Source of the DNA: Streptomyces sp. Root431 | Lineage (GTDB): Bacteria; Actinomycetota; Actinomycetes; Streptomycetales; Streptomycetaceae | DNA: 64,000 nucleotides | Direction: 5' to 3' | Assembly (NCBI RefSeq): GCF_001426585.1 | Contig: NZ_LMEI01000010.1 | Coordinates: 273,976 to 337,975 of the forward strand | In this document: in pieces, positions 1 through 8,725 of the stretch | How positions within the stretch are numbered: position 1 is the first letter of the stretch | How the letters are laid out: every line of letters starts with the position of its first letter | Translations under genes and position numbers: made by a program | Notes under the pieces: generated by a model | Database searches by the model: none | The model's input: the letters and a program-made list of their open reading frames with translations, nothing else | What the model was told of the DNA's origin: nothing

Positions 1-1
1 G

Positions 2-1627
2 CCGCCGCAGCCCGGCCCGTACGGCTACCCGCAGCAGCAGCCCGGCCCGTACGGCCAGCAGCCGCAGCAGCCGGGTCCGTACGGCCAGCAGCCCGGCCCG
101 TACGGCGGTGGCTATCCCACGCAGCCCATGTACCAGGGCGGCCCCACCCCGCCGCCCGCGCCGGGCGGCGGTGGCCTCAAGGGCCGGACCGGTGTCGTCG
201 CCGCCGTGGCCGCCGGTGCCGTCCTGATCGCGGCCGTGACCACCTGGGCCGTCGTCGGCGGCGGGGACGACGAGAAGGACCCGATCGCCCAGCCGACCGC
301 GACCGCGAGCGCCTCCTCCTCGGCCTCCGAGGCCCCGAAGCCGACCGAGTCGGTCGACGCGGGCGACGGTTCGGGCGACGGCCGGGGCGGTGACGACGAC
401 CTCAACGCCGGCCGCAAGCCCGGTGAGGCGAAGGTCGGCTGGCTGCTCAAGAACAACGTCGACCTGCCGCGCAACGGCTCCGACGTCCTCGGCCCGTGGA
501 TCGTCGGCGACGTCGTCGTCAAGGCGATGTACAAGAGCATCGACGGCTACAGCCTGAGCGACGGCTCCCTGAAGTGGCACCTCGACGTGCCCTTCGAGCT
601 GTGCGCGGCCCCGCCGGCCCCCTCCTCCGGCGGTTTCATGGTCTTCGGGCACAACGACAGCGCCAAGGACAACGCCAAGTGCCTCGGGCTCCAGCAGGTG
701 AACCTCAAGACCGGCAAGGTGGGCTGGAAGAAGACCATCCCCAAGCCGACCGGTCTCTTCGCCTTCTCCGACAACACTCTGTCGATCAGCGGCAACACGG
801 TCACCGCGGCGGGCTCCAGCTCCGCCTACGGCTTCTCCCTCACCGACGGCAAGCAGCTCTTCAAGGGCGCCACCACCGGCTGCAAGCCCTTCGCCTTCGC
901 CGGCGGCAGCAAGCTGATCGCCGCGATGGACTGCCCCTCGGGCAGCACCACCAAGAAGATCCAGGCGGTCGGCGAGGTCAACCCCGCCACCGGCAAGCCC
1001 AAGTACACCTTCCAGCTGGAAGCGAACTGGCAGGTCGACAAGGTCTACTCGGTCGACCCGCTCGTCGTCTCCGCCACGCAGCGCGAGCAGAAGAAGTGGA
1101 CCATCTTCGCGCTCGACGCCAACGGCAAGCTCCGCTCGCAGATCCAGGGTGGCAAGGACAAGTTCGCCCCGTCCTGCGGCGGCAGCTTCGTCGTCTTCGG
1201 CAAGAACCTCCAGGGCTGCACCGGAGTCGCCGCCGACGCCAACACCTTCTACATGGCCACCGAGACCTCGTACGGCACGTCCAACGAGGTCGTCGCCTTC
1301 GACCTGAAGACCGGCAAGGCCAAGTGGCGTTCCAAGGCGCCGGACGAGCAGACGATGACCCCGCTGCGCATGGACAGCGGCCAGGTCCTGGTCTACGTCG
1401 ACCCGTCGTACGACAAGGGCGGCGCCGTCGCGACCATCGCCCCGACCGGCGGTGCGCCGAAGATCGTCCTCCAGCACCCGGCATCGACCGCCGAGATCGA
1501 GAACAGCTTCTACGACCCGGGGTTCGCCTACGGCGGCGGCACCTTCGTCGTGACGAGCGGACGGGTCTCCGCGTCGAACGACAAGGAAGAGAAGCAGGTC
1601 AAGACGATGATGGCGTTCAGCAAGTGA
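2..1627 (+). CDS. PQQ-like beta-propeller membrane-anchored protein (5' partial)
   Basis: The reading frame is already open at base 2, so the true start lies left of the window; the ATG at 128 is internal. About 541 residues are visible. The first ~60 are Pro/Gln/Gly/Tyr-rich with repeated QQPGPYG-type units, followed by a basic residue pair and one hydrophobic membrane segment (TGVVAAVAAGAVLIAAV), then a Ser/Glu/Asp/Gly-rich linker. The remaining ~400 residues contain recurring FDLKTGKAKW-like strands typical of BamB/PQQ-type propeller blades. This suggests a single-pass protein with an external propeller. The substrate is unknown; no PQQ-dependent dehydrogenase active site is evident. The next gene encodes the same architecture 25 bases downstream, so the two are probably co-transcribed tandem paralogs. 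Confidence 0.85.
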   Translation, partial: PPQPGPYGYPQQQPGPYGQQPQQPGPYGQQPGPYGGGYPTQPMYQGGPTPPPAPGGGGLKGRTGVVAAVAAGAVLIAAVTTWAVVGGGDDEKDPIAQPTATASASSSASEAPKPTESVDAGDGSGDGRGGDDDLNAGRKPGEAKVGWLLKNNVDLPRNGSDVLGPWIVGDVVVKAMYKSIDGYSLSDGSLKWHLDVPFELCAAPPAPSSGGFMVFGHNDSAKDNAKCLGLQQVNLKTGKVGWKKTIPKPTGLFAFSDNTLSISGNTVTAAGSSSAYGFSLTDGKQLFKGATTGCKPFAFAGGSKLIAAMDCPSGSTTKKIQAVGEVNPATGKPKYTFQLEANWQVDKVYSVDPLVVSATQREQKKWTIFALDANGKLRSQIQGGKDKFAPSCGGSFVVFGKNLQGCTGVAADANTFYMATETSYGTSNEVVAFDLKTGKAKWRSKAPDEQTMTPLRMDSGQVLVYVDPSYDKGGAVATIAPTGGAPKIVLQHPASTAEIENSFYDPGFAYGGGTFVVTSGRVSASNDKEEKQVKTMMAFSK

Positions 1628-1652
1628 GGCAGCAAGTGAGGTATTCGGACCG

Positions 1653-3527
1653 ATGACGCAGCCCCCGCCGCCCCCGCCGAACCAGCCCCCGGAGCCCCAG
1701 GGCGGCTTCGGCGCGCCCACGCCGCCGCAGCAGCCGCCGGGTTACGGCTACCCCCAGCAGCCGCCGCAGCAGCAGCCGGAGCCGGGGTACGGCTACCCGG
1801 CCCCGCCGCTGGGGGCACCGCCCGGGTCGCAAGGCCCAGGGGGACAGCCCGACGCCGGCTACGGCTACCCGCAGCAGCCGCCGATGGCTCCGCAGCAGCC
1901 GGCCCAGTCCCCGTACGGCTACCCGACGCCGCAGCAGCAGCAGCAGCCGGTCCAGCCCCCGTACGGCTACCCGGCCCCGCAGCAGCAGCCCTACGGCGGC
2001 TACCCGCAGACCGCCCCGGTCCCGGCCGTGGCGCCCGGCGGCAAGAAGCTGTCGGCGCAGCTCCAGATCGTGATCGCGGCGGTCGTCGCCGTCGTCCTGA
2101 TCATCGGCGCCGGCATCTGGTACGCCAACTCCGAGGGCGGCGGCGGCAAGGACGACGAGGCCAAGGGCTCGGCGGGCACCTCGCAGGGCACCGGCGAGCA
2201 GACCGGCGGGTCCGGCGGCTCGAACGGCCTGGGCGGCGACGGCAAGGAGAAGGCCCCGGCGAACGTCCAGTCGAAGGAGGCCTTCCGCGTCGAACTGCCG
2301 AAGGTCCCCGACACCACCGACGTGTCCGGCTCCTGGCTCACCGACAAGGCGCTCGTGAAGACGGGCGTCAACTCCATCGTCGCCTACGACCTCGACAAGG
2401 GCACCGTCCTGTGGACGCTCCCGCTGACCGGACAGGTCTGCGGCGCGTCCCGGCACATGACCGCCGACCACAAGGTCCCCGTCCTCTTCGAGGCCGCCAA
2501 GCGGGTCGCGCCGCGCTACTACCAGAGCTGCACCGAGGTCGGCATGGTCGACCTCACCACCGGAAAGCTGCTGTGGTCGACCTCCGTCACCGGTGGTTCC
2601 GCCGGTGACCAGAAGGCCCGGTTCAGCGAGGTGACGCTCAGCGGGCAGACGGTGGCCGCGGGCGGCACCGACGGCGGCGCGGCCTTCGACGCGGCCAACG
2701 GCAACCCGCGCTGGAAGCCGCAGCCCAACGACCAGGACTGCTACGACCTGGGCTACGGCGGCGGTGCGGGTCTCGTCGCCGTCCGCAAGTGCGGTCCGTT
2801 CGACACCCAGTACGTGCTGATCCAGAACCTCAACCCGACGACGGGCGCGCCGCTCTCGCAGTACAAGATGCCGACCGGCGTCAAGTACGCGTCGATCATC
2901 TCCAGCAAGCCGCTGGTCGTCGCGGCCAACGTGGGCGACGCCGCCGACGACGGCAGCGGCATCTCGGACTTCTTCTCGCTCGACGAGAAGACCGGGAAGC
3001 TCAAGGCGAAGATCACGGCCGACCCGGACCAGTACGCGGGCCGCTGCCGTTCGACCAAGGTCGAGGCGTGCTCGCAGGTCCTCGTCGGCAACGGGCGCCT
3101 GTACGTGTCGACCGAGGAACACGAGGGCTCCACCGGCGAGTTCGGCGACGAGACCAACGAGATCGTCGCCTTCGACCTGGCGACGGGTCGGATGGCGCCC
3201 GAGAAGGCCGACGCGGGCGACCAGTACACGCTGCTCCCGCTGCGGATGGACGGCGGCGACCTCATCGCGTACAAGGTTCCCCCGTACGACAAGGGGGGTC
3301 GTCTCGTGTCCGTCAACGGGGGCACGATGAAGGAGACCCTCCTGATGGAGAACTCCCCGGAGAAGTCGTCCCGCGAGCGGGAGCGGAGCTTCAGCGTGAA
3401 CGGGAGCGAGTACCACTACGGCGACGGCCGGTTCTTCGTCTCGCGGACGTACGTGAGCAAGCCCCGCGAGGGCGCGTCGGCGGCCGACCGCGAGTACCTC
3501 GTCGTCTCGCACAACGTCAAGGGCTGA
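1653..3527 (+). CDS. PQQ-like beta-propeller repeat membrane protein
   Basis: A 624-residue paralog of the preceding gene. Residues ~1-125 are Pro/Gln/Tyr-rich (repeated YGYPxPQQ units), then a Lys pair and one transmembrane helix at ~133-155 (QIVIAAVVAVVLIIGAGIW), an acidic Gly/Ser linker to ~200, and a C-terminal propeller with blades such as YDLDKGTVLW, VDLTTGKLLW and FDLATG. The ATG at 1653 follows the upstream stop by 25 bases. The topology suggests a short cytoplasmic low-complexity tail with the propeller outside. Streptomyces commonly places such proteins near signalling genes, but no partner is identifiable here. The family call rests on blade motifs; the precise role is unknown. Confidence 0.88.
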   Translation: MTQPPPPPPNQPPEPQGGFGAPTPPQQPPGYGYPQQPPQQQPEPGYGYPAPPLGAPPGSQGPGGQPDAGYGYPQQPPMAPQQPAQSPYGYPTPQQQQQPVQPPYGYPAPQQQPYGGYPQTAPVPAVAPGGKKLSAQLQIVIAAVVAVVLIIGAGIWYANSEGGGGKDDEAKGSAGTSQGTGEQTGGSGGSNGLGGDGKEKAPANVQSKEAFRVELPKVPDTTDVSGSWLTDKALVKTGVNSIVAYDLDKGTVLWTLPLTGQVCGASRHMTADHKVPVLFEAAKRVAPRYYQSCTEVGMVDLTTGKLLWSTSVTGGSAGDQKARFSEVTLSGQTVAAGGTDGGAAFDAANGNPRWKPQPNDQDCYDLGYGGGAGLVAVRKCGPFDTQYVLIQNLNPTTGAPLSQYKMPTGVKYASIISSKPLVVAANVGDAADDGSGISDFFSLDEKTGKLKAKITADPDQYAGRCRSTKVEACSQVLVGNGRLYVSTEEHEGSTGEFGDETNEIVAFDLATGRMAPEKADAGDQYTLLPLRMDGGDLIAYKVPPYDKGGRLVSVNGGTMKETLLMENSPEKSSRERERSFSVNGSEYHYGDGRFFVSRTYVSKPREGASAADREYLVVSHNVKG

Positions 3528-3548
3528 CCTCGCGGTCGGAAACAGAGG

Positions 3549-3578
3549 CGGGCCCCTCCGGAATTCCGGAGGGGCCCG
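3549..3578 (+). terminator. Hairpin terminator after the propeller genes
   Basis: A perfect 30-base palindrome (arms 3549-3563 and 3564-3578) lies 21 bases after the stop at 3527 and is followed by a short T-containing run. It closes the propeller transcription unit. Confidence 0.8.
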
Positions 3579-3707
3579 TTTCGTCGCTCCGACCGGGTGG
3601 TGCGTGACCGCCCGGGAGAAGAACGCGATTGGTTCGGTGCGAGGCGGGGGAGCGTGTAGCTTGCCGGGTCAGGGTTGCCGTGGCACGGCCGGCCCGGAGG
3701 ATGGGGG

Positions 3708-4403
3708 ATGACCGGGATGGGCGTACGCCTCGTGGTCGTGGACGACCACCGACTGCTCGCCGAGGCGCTGGCCTCGGCGCTGAAGCTGCGCGGGCACCGG
3801 GTGCTCGCCGCGGCGGCGCCGGTGGCGGGTGCGGCGGAGCTCGTGGTGAGCAGGGCGCCGGAGGTGTGCCTGCTCGGCACCGCGGCCCCCGCCGAGCCGG
3901 GCGCCTTCGACGTGGTCGTACGGATCAAGCGGGAGCGGCCGCAGGTGGCCGTGGTGGTGCTCGGGCCCGTGCCGTCGCCGCGCGGGATCGCGGCGGCCTT
4001 CGCGGCCGGGGCCTCGGGGTACGTCCGGCACGACGAGCGCATCGAGGGCGTCGAGCGCGCGCTCGTGAAGGCCAGGGCGGGGGAGACGGCGGTGGCGCCG
4101 CAGCTGCTGCAGGCGGCCTTCGCGGAGCTGCTCAACCCCTCCGTGCGGCAGGACGACGAGGGCCAGCGGCTGCTGCGGCTGCTCACGCAGCGGGAGGTGG
4201 AGGTCCTCGTCCGGGTCGCCGAGGGGGAGGACACCCGGCTGATCGCGGCGGGGATGCGGATCGCGCCGAGCACGGCGCGGACGCACGTGCAGCGGGTCCT
4301 GATGAAGCTGGGCGTCGGCTCGCGCCTGGAGGCGGCGGCGCTCGCGGCGCGCACGGGGCTCCTCGACCGGGCGGTGCCGACGCAGCGAGGCACCCTTTCG
4401 TAA
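3708..4403 (+). CDS. LuxR-family response regulator with degenerate receiver
   Basis: A 231-residue NarL/LuxR-type regulator. The ATG at 3708 is chosen because GGAGG at 3696-3700 sits 7 bases upstream; a longer TTG start at 3675 has no such site. The receiver keeps the acidic pair (VVVDDH, D12 D13). The normal phospho-acceptor position is Gly57 (CLLGT instead of LLD), the conserved Thr/Ser is in a VLGPVPS context, and the conserved Lys region reads GYVRHDE. The C-terminal LuxR helix-turn-helix (LLTQREVEVL ... STARTHVQRVLMKLGV) is intact. It is therefore likely a DNA-binding protein not controlled by classical phosphorylation. It lies just upstream of galTEK on the same strand, so a role in gal control is possible but unproven. 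Confidence 0.85.
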   Translation: MTGMGVRLVVVDDHRLLAEALASALKLRGHRVLAAAAPVAGAAELVVSRAPEVCLLGTAAPAEPGAFDVVVRIKRERPQVAVVVLGPVPSPRGIAAAFAAGASGYVRHDERIEGVERALVKARAGETAVAPQLLQAAFAELLNPSVRQDDEGQRLLRLLTQREVEVLVRVAEGEDTRLIAAGMRIAPSTARTHVQRVLMKLGVGSRLEAAALAARTGLLDRAVPTQRGTLS

Positions 4404-4443
4404 CCCTTCGATCAGTCGTCCGGAGAGACGGCCGGCTTCGCCA

Positions 4444-4490
4444 TTGACGGCGATGTTTGAATGTGATTCTTTGTGCGTGGTTCTGTTTGA
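4444..4490 (+). promoter_or_regulatory. Putative gal operon promoter/operator with TGT hexamer repeats
   Basis: In the 108-base gap before galT there is a TTGACG -35-like element at 4444-4449 and a run of direct hexamers starting with TGT: TGTTTG at 4454, TGTGAT at 4462, TGTGCG at 4472 and TGTTTG at 4484. The two TGTTTGA copies are exactly 30 bases apart. The S. lividans galP1 promoter is known to be controlled through direct hexamer repeats, which this arrangement resembles. The -10 is weak (GATTCT or TTCTTT). Confidence 0.5.
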
Positions 4491-4511
4491 TCCCGCCCGG
4501 AGGGCACCCCC

Positions 4512-5555
4512 GTGAAGAAGACCGTCACCACGCTCGCCGACGGGCGCGAGCTGATCTACTACGACTCGCGCGACGACGCCGTCCGCGACGCCGTCGACCC
4601 GCGCCCGCTCACCCCCGTCGTCTCCCGCTCCGAGATCCGCCTCGACGAGCTCACCGGCGACCCCGTCGCCGTCGCCTCGCACCGGCAGGCCCGCACCTAC
4701 CAGCCGCCGGCCGACGCCTGCCCGCTCTGCCCCGGCCGGGACGGCCACGAGAGCGAGATCCCCGCCGCGGACTACGAGGTGGTGGTCTTCGAGAACCGCT
4801 TCCCCTCCCTCTCCGGCGGCGTCGGCCGCTGCGAGGTCGTCTGCTTCACCGACGAGCACACCGCCTCCTTCGCCGACCTCACCGAGGACCGGGCCCGGCT
4901 CGTCCTCGACGCCTGGACCGACCGGACCCGCGAACTCTCCGCACTGCCCGGCGTCGAGCAGGTCTACTGCTTCGAGAACCGCGGCCAGGAGATCGGCGTC
5001 ACCCTGCCCCACTCGCACGGCCAGATCTACGCCTTCCCGTACGTCACGCCCCGCACGGCCCGGATGCGCCGCCGCCTCGACGAGCACCGCGCGGCGACCG
5101 GACGGAACCTCTTCGACGACGTCGTCGCCCGCGAGCGGACCGACGGCGAGCGGGTCGTCCTGGAGACCGAGCACTGGATCGCCTTCGTGCCGTACGCCGC
5201 CCACTGGCCGTACGAGGTGCACCTGTACCCCAAGCGCCGGGTACCCGACCTGCTCGCCCTCGACGAGGCCGCCCGCACAGAGTTCGCACAGGTCTACCTG
5301 GAACTCTTGAGGCGCTTCGACCGGCTCTTCGGCCCGGACGAGCCGCCGACGCCCTACATCGCCGCCTGGCACCAGGCGCCGTTCACGGACGCGCGGCGGG
5401 AGGACTTCGGACTTCACCTGGAGCTTTTCACCGTCCGACGGGCCTCTGGCAAGCTGAAGTTCCTCGCGGGCACCGAGTCCGGCATGGGCGCGTTCATGAA
5501 CGACGTACGGCCGGAGGACGCGGCCCGACGCATCCGAGAGGTGGCCACCGCATGA
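4512..5555 (+). CDS. galT: Galactose-1-phosphate uridylyltransferase
   Basis: A 347-residue GalT (HIT superfamily) that exchanges UMP between UDP-glucose and galactose-1-phosphate in the Leloir pathway. The N-terminal region has the zinc-binding pair CPLC; RSEIRLDELTGD and ENRFPSL are typical family blocks. The active-site block reads LPHSHGQIYAF, where most class I enzymes have HPH. The downstream IAAWHQAPF and LHLELF blocks also match. The GTG at 4512 is preceded by GGAGG at 4499-4503. The stop overlaps the galE ATG (ATGA), so galT, galE and galK are translationally coupled. The protein is cytoplasmic. The length is normal for the family. Confidence 0.95.
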   Translation: MKKTVTTLADGRELIYYDSRDDAVRDAVDPRPLTPVVSRSEIRLDELTGDPVAVASHRQARTYQPPADACPLCPGRDGHESEIPAADYEVVVFENRFPSLSGGVGRCEVVCFTDEHTASFADLTEDRARLVLDAWTDRTRELSALPGVEQVYCFENRGQEIGVTLPHSHGQIYAFPYVTPRTARMRRRLDEHRAATGRNLFDDVVARERTDGERVVLETEHWIAFVPYAAHWPYEVHLYPKRRVPDLLALDEAARTEFAQVYLELLRRFDRLFGPDEPPTPYIAAWHQAPFTDARREDFGLHLELFTVRRASGKLKFLAGTESGMGAFMNDVRPEDAARRIREVATA

Positions 5556-6532
5556 CCACGACCGCGAAGAAGTACCTGGTGACCGGAGGGGCCGGGTACG
5601 TGGGCAGCGTCGTCGCCGCCCACCTCCTGGAGCGGGGCCACCGGGTCACCGTCCTCGACGACCTCTCCACCGGCTTCGCCGAAGGCGTCCCGGAGGGCGC
5701 CGAGTTCATCGAGGGCCGCATCCAGGACGCCGCGAAGTGGCTCGACTCCGGCTACGACGGCGTCCTGCACTTCGCCGCCTTCTCCCAGGTCGGCGAGTCC
5801 GTCGCCAAGCCCGAGAAGTACTGGGAGAACAACGTCGGCGGCACCATGGCCCTCCTCGCCGCCATGCGCGCGGCCGGGGTGCGCCGCCTCGTCTTCTCCT
5901 CCACCGCCGCGACCTACGGCGAGCCCGAGTCCGTGCCGATCACCGAGTCCGCGCCGACCGCGCCCACCAGCCCGTACGGCGCGAGCAAGCTGGCCGTCGA
6001 CCACATGATCGGCGGGGAGTGCGCCGCGCACGGCCTGGCCGCCGTCTCGCTGCGCTACTTCAACGTGGCCGGGGCGTACGGCTCGCTCGGCGAGCGCCAC
6101 GCGCCCGAGTCGCACCTGATCCCGCTCGTCCTCCAGGTCGCCCTGGGCCAGCGCGAGGCCATCTCCGTGTACGGCGAGGACTACCCGACCCCGGACGGCA
6201 CCTGCGTCCGCGACTACATCCACGTCGCCGACCTCGCCGAGGCCCACGTCCTGGCCCTCGACGCGATGACCGCCGGGGAGCACCTGGTCTGCAACCTCGG
6301 CAACGGCAACGGCTTCTCCGTCCGCGAGGTCGTCGAGACCGTCCGGAAGGTCACCGGCCACCCGATCCCGGAGATCACCGCCGGGCGCCGCCCCGGCGAC
6401 CCGGCCGCCCTGGTCGCCTCCGCCGAGGCCGCGCGCGAGCGCCTCGGCTGGACGCCGTCCCGCCCGGACCTGGCGGAGGTCGTCGCCGACGCCTGGGCGT
6501 TCGCGCAGCAGCGGGCGGGAGTCCGGTCGTGA
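5552..6532 (+). CDS. galE: UDP-glucose 4-epimerase
   Basis: A 326-residue extended short-chain dehydrogenase that interconverts UDP-galactose and UDP-glucose with bound NAD. Visible features are the N-terminal Rossmann motif VTGGAGYVGS, the catalytic SST...YGASK (YxxxK) arrangement, and C-terminal epimerase signatures RDYIHVADLAEAH and NLGNGNG. The ATG at 5552 overlaps the galT stop by four bases; the stop at 6530-6532 overlaps the galK start. It is the second step gene of the gal operon and also supplies UDP-galactose for glycoconjugates. Length and motifs are fully normal. Confidence 0.96.
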   Translation: MTTTAKKYLVTGGAGYVGSVVAAHLLERGHRVTVLDDLSTGFAEGVPEGAEFIEGRIQDAAKWLDSGYDGVLHFAAFSQVGESVAKPEKYWENNVGGTMALLAAMRAAGVRRLVFSSTAATYGEPESVPITESAPTAPTSPYGASKLAVDHMIGGECAAHGLAAVSLRYFNVAGAYGSLGERHAPESHLIPLVLQVALGQREAISVYGEDYPTPDGTCVRDYIHVADLAEAHVLALDAMTAGEHLVCNLGNGNGFSVREVVETVRKVTGHPIPEITAGRRPGDPAALVASAEAARERLGWTPSRPDLAEVVADAWAFAQQRAGVRS

Positions 6533-7677
6533 TGCCGAAGAGTGTCGCCGCCGGCTTCGAGGCGCTGTACGGCGCCGCTCCCGACGGGGTGTGGGCCGCC
6601 CCGGGGCGGGTCAACCTCATCGGTGAGTACACCGACTTCAACGACGGCTTCGTGCTGCCGCTCGCGCTGCCGCACACCGCCGTCGCCGCCGTCTCCCGCC
6701 GGGACGACGGCATCCTCCGCCTGCACTCCGCCGACATCGACGGCGGGATCGTGCAGCTGGAGGTCGAGGGCCTGGAGCCGCTCTCCGGCGGCGGCTGGGC
6801 GGCCTACCCCGCCGGTGTCGTCTGGGCGCTGCGGGAGGCCGGGCACCCGGTGACGGGCGCGGACGTCCACCTCGCCTCGACCGTGCCGACGGGCGCGGGG
6901 CTCTCCTCGTCGGCGGCCCTGGAGGTCGTCACGGCGCTAGCCCTGAACGACCTCTTCGGCCTCGGGCTCTCCCGGCCCGAGATCGCGCGGCTCGCCCAGC
7001 GCGCGGAGAACGCCTTCGTGGGCGTCCCCTGCGGGGTCATGGACCAGATGGCCTCCGCGTGCGCGGAGGCGGGCCACGCCCTGCACCTGGACACCCGCGA
7101 CCTCTCGTACCGTCAGGTCCCCTTCGACCTGGCCGGCGAGGGACTCGAGCTGCTCGTCGTCGACACCCGCGTGAAGCACGCGCTCGGAGACGGCGCGTAC
7201 GCGGAGCGGCGCGCCGGTTGTGAAGCGGGTGCGCGGGCGCTCGGCGTACGGGCCCTGCGCGACGTGAGCGCCGTGCACCTACCCGAATCCCTCGCACTCC
7301 TGAGCGACGAGACGGTTCTGCGCTACGTCCGGCACGTCGTCACGGACAACGCCCGGGTGGAGCGCGTGATCGCGCTGCTCGACGCCGGGGACCCCCGGGC
7401 CGTCGGTCCGGTCCTCACCGAGGGACACGCCTCGCTCCGGGACGACCTGCGGGTCTCCTGCCCCGAGCTGGACCTCGTCGTCGAGGCGGCGAACGCGGCC
7501 GGGGCGCTCGGCGCCCGCATGACCGGCGGCGGCTTCGGCGGCTCGGCCGTCGTCCTCGTCGAGACCGACCGGGCGGAGGCGGTCGCCGCCGCCGTCGGGA
7601 AGGCCTTCGCCGAGGCCGGGTACGCGGCCCCCGGGATCTTCCCCGCCGTCCCCGCGGAGGGCGCGCGCAGGCTCTGA
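6532..7677 (+). CDS. galK: Galactokinase
   Basis: A 381-residue GHMP-family kinase that phosphorylates galactose with ATP, the entry step of the Leloir pathway. The galactokinase signature GRVNLIGEYTDFNDGF is near the N terminus, followed by the ATP-binding loop GAGLSSSAALE and the C-terminal GHMP motif MTGGGFGGSAV. The ATG at 6532 shares a base with the galE stop (TGATG). A GTG at 6529 is an alternative start. It is the last gene of the galTEK unit; a strong hairpin follows at 7721-7774. The protein is cytoplasmic. Confidence 0.96.
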   Translation: MPKSVAAGFEALYGAAPDGVWAAPGRVNLIGEYTDFNDGFVLPLALPHTAVAAVSRRDDGILRLHSADIDGGIVQLEVEGLEPLSGGGWAAYPAGVVWALREAGHPVTGADVHLASTVPTGAGLSSSAALEVVTALALNDLFGLGLSRPEIARLAQRAENAFVGVPCGVMDQMASACAEAGHALHLDTRDLSYRQVPFDLAGEGLELLVVDTRVKHALGDGAYAERRAGCEAGARALGVRALRDVSAVHLPESLALLSDETVLRYVRHVVTDNARVERVIALLDAGDPRAVGPVLTEGHASLRDDLRVSCPELDLVVEAANAAGALGARMTGGGFGGSAVVLVETDRAEAVAAAVGKAFAEAGYAAPGIFPAVPAEGARRL

Positions 7678-7720
7678 ACCCGGTCAACCGAACGTACGAG
7701 TTCGGACAGTTCCGCCAAAC

Positions 7721-7774
7721 GGCCCCCACCGCGACGCCCCGCCCCTAACCTGAGGGGCGGCGCCGGTGGGGGCC
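7721..7774 (+). terminator. Long hairpin terminator after galK
   Basis: The outer arms 7721-7731 (GGCCCCCACCG) and 7764-7774 pair perfectly. An inner CGCCCCT/AGGGGCG stem closes around AACCTG. It lies 44 bases past the galK stop. The rest of the 241-base gap up to the next start shows nothing recognisable. Confidence 0.65.
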
Positions 7775-7918
7775 GGTGCTGTTCAGGGGTCGAGACCTGC
7801 CGGGTACGGCGCTGCGAGCTGGGGTAACAGTCAACGCACGGCGGCGGCCGTGCGACCGACGGACCCGCCTCCGGCGCCGTGCCCGCGCCGGTCCGCTCCT
7901 CGACACTTGGGGGTGTCC

Positions 7919-8725
7919 GTGGCACGTATCCGGATCCTGGTGGTGGACGACCACCGCATCTTCGCCGAGTCTCTGGCCGCCGCTCTCGCGGCCGAGCCCG
8001 ACGTCGACGTCTCCGCCGCGGGCAGCGGCCCGGCCGCCTTGCGCTGCCTGGACCGCGGGATCGCGGAGGGGCGGCGCTTCGACGTGCTGCTCGTCGACGC
8101 CGAGTTGGGGGCGGGGCCCGCGGCGGCGGCCGTCGCCGCGGCGCGCGCGGTTCCGGACCAGGCGGAGGTGGTGGTCGACGGGATCTCCCTGGTCGCGGGG
8201 GTGCGCAGGACCCAGCCCGCCGTCCGGACGATCGTCCTCGCCGAGAAGGACGACCCGCGCAGGGCGGCGCTGGCGCTCCAGGCCGGGGCCTCGGGATGGG
8301 TCGCGAAGGACTGCTCGCTCCAGCGGCTCCTCGCGGTGGTCCGCGGGGTGCTGCGGGACGAGACGCATCTGCCGCCCGCGCTGCTCACGGGCGTCCTGCG
8401 GGAGCTGACGGCGGCCCGCAAGCACCGGACGGACAGCGAGCGGCTCGTGGAGTCGCTGACCCCGCGCGAGCTGGAGGTGTTGCGCTGCATGGTCGCGGGC
8501 CTGGGCCGCAAGGCCGTCGCCGAGCGGCTCTTCCTCTCCCCGCACACCGTCCGTACGCACATGCAGAACGTGCTGGGGAAGCTGGGCGTCCACTCGACCC
8601 TGGCGGCGGTGGCGCTGGCCCGCCGCGCGGGCGTCGGTCCGGCGACGCTGGAAGGGGACCCGGCGGGGGCGCCCGCTCCGGAGCTATCCGGGGACGTTGT
8701 CGAACGGGGCGGTCAGCCGGCGTAG
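7919..8725 (+). CDS. LuxR-family response regulator
   Basis: A 268-residue NarL-type response regulator with an intact receiver: VVDDH (D10 D11), phospho-acceptor D60 in VLLVDAELG, and Lys in GWVAKD. The receiver has an insertion after the acceptor (residues ~70-95), and a long linker leads to a canonical LuxR HTH (LTPRELEVLRCMVAGL ... HTVRTHMQNVLGKLGV). The start is taken as GTG 7919, preceded by a G-run at 7909-7913; GTG 7913 is an alternative. No kinase gene is adjacent. The last 42 bases overlap the 3' end of the convergent marR gene. The target is unknown. Confidence 0.88.
   Translation: MARIRILVVDDHRIFAESLAAALAAEPDVDVSAAGSGPAALRCLDRGIAEGRRFDVLLVDAELGAGPAAAAVAAARAVPDQAEVVVDGISLVAGVRRTQPAVRTIVLAEKDDPRRAALALQAGASGWVAKDCSLQRLLAVVRGVLRDETHLPPALLTGVLRELTAARKHRTDSERLVESLTPRELEVLRCMVAGLGRKAVAERLFLSPHTVRTHMQNVLGKLGVHSTLAAVALARRAGVGPATLEGDPAGAPAPELSGDVVERGGQPA

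Noticed and set aside
128..1627. ATG at 128 as the start of the first propeller gene
   Set aside because: The same frame is open to base 2 and encodes continuous Pro/Gln/Tyr-rich repeats, so the gene begins before the window.
1617..3512. Long opposite-strand frame across the second propeller gene
   Set aside because: Shadow frame caused by high GC; Arg/Gly/Leu-rich without motifs, and the plus strand encodes a recognisable protein.
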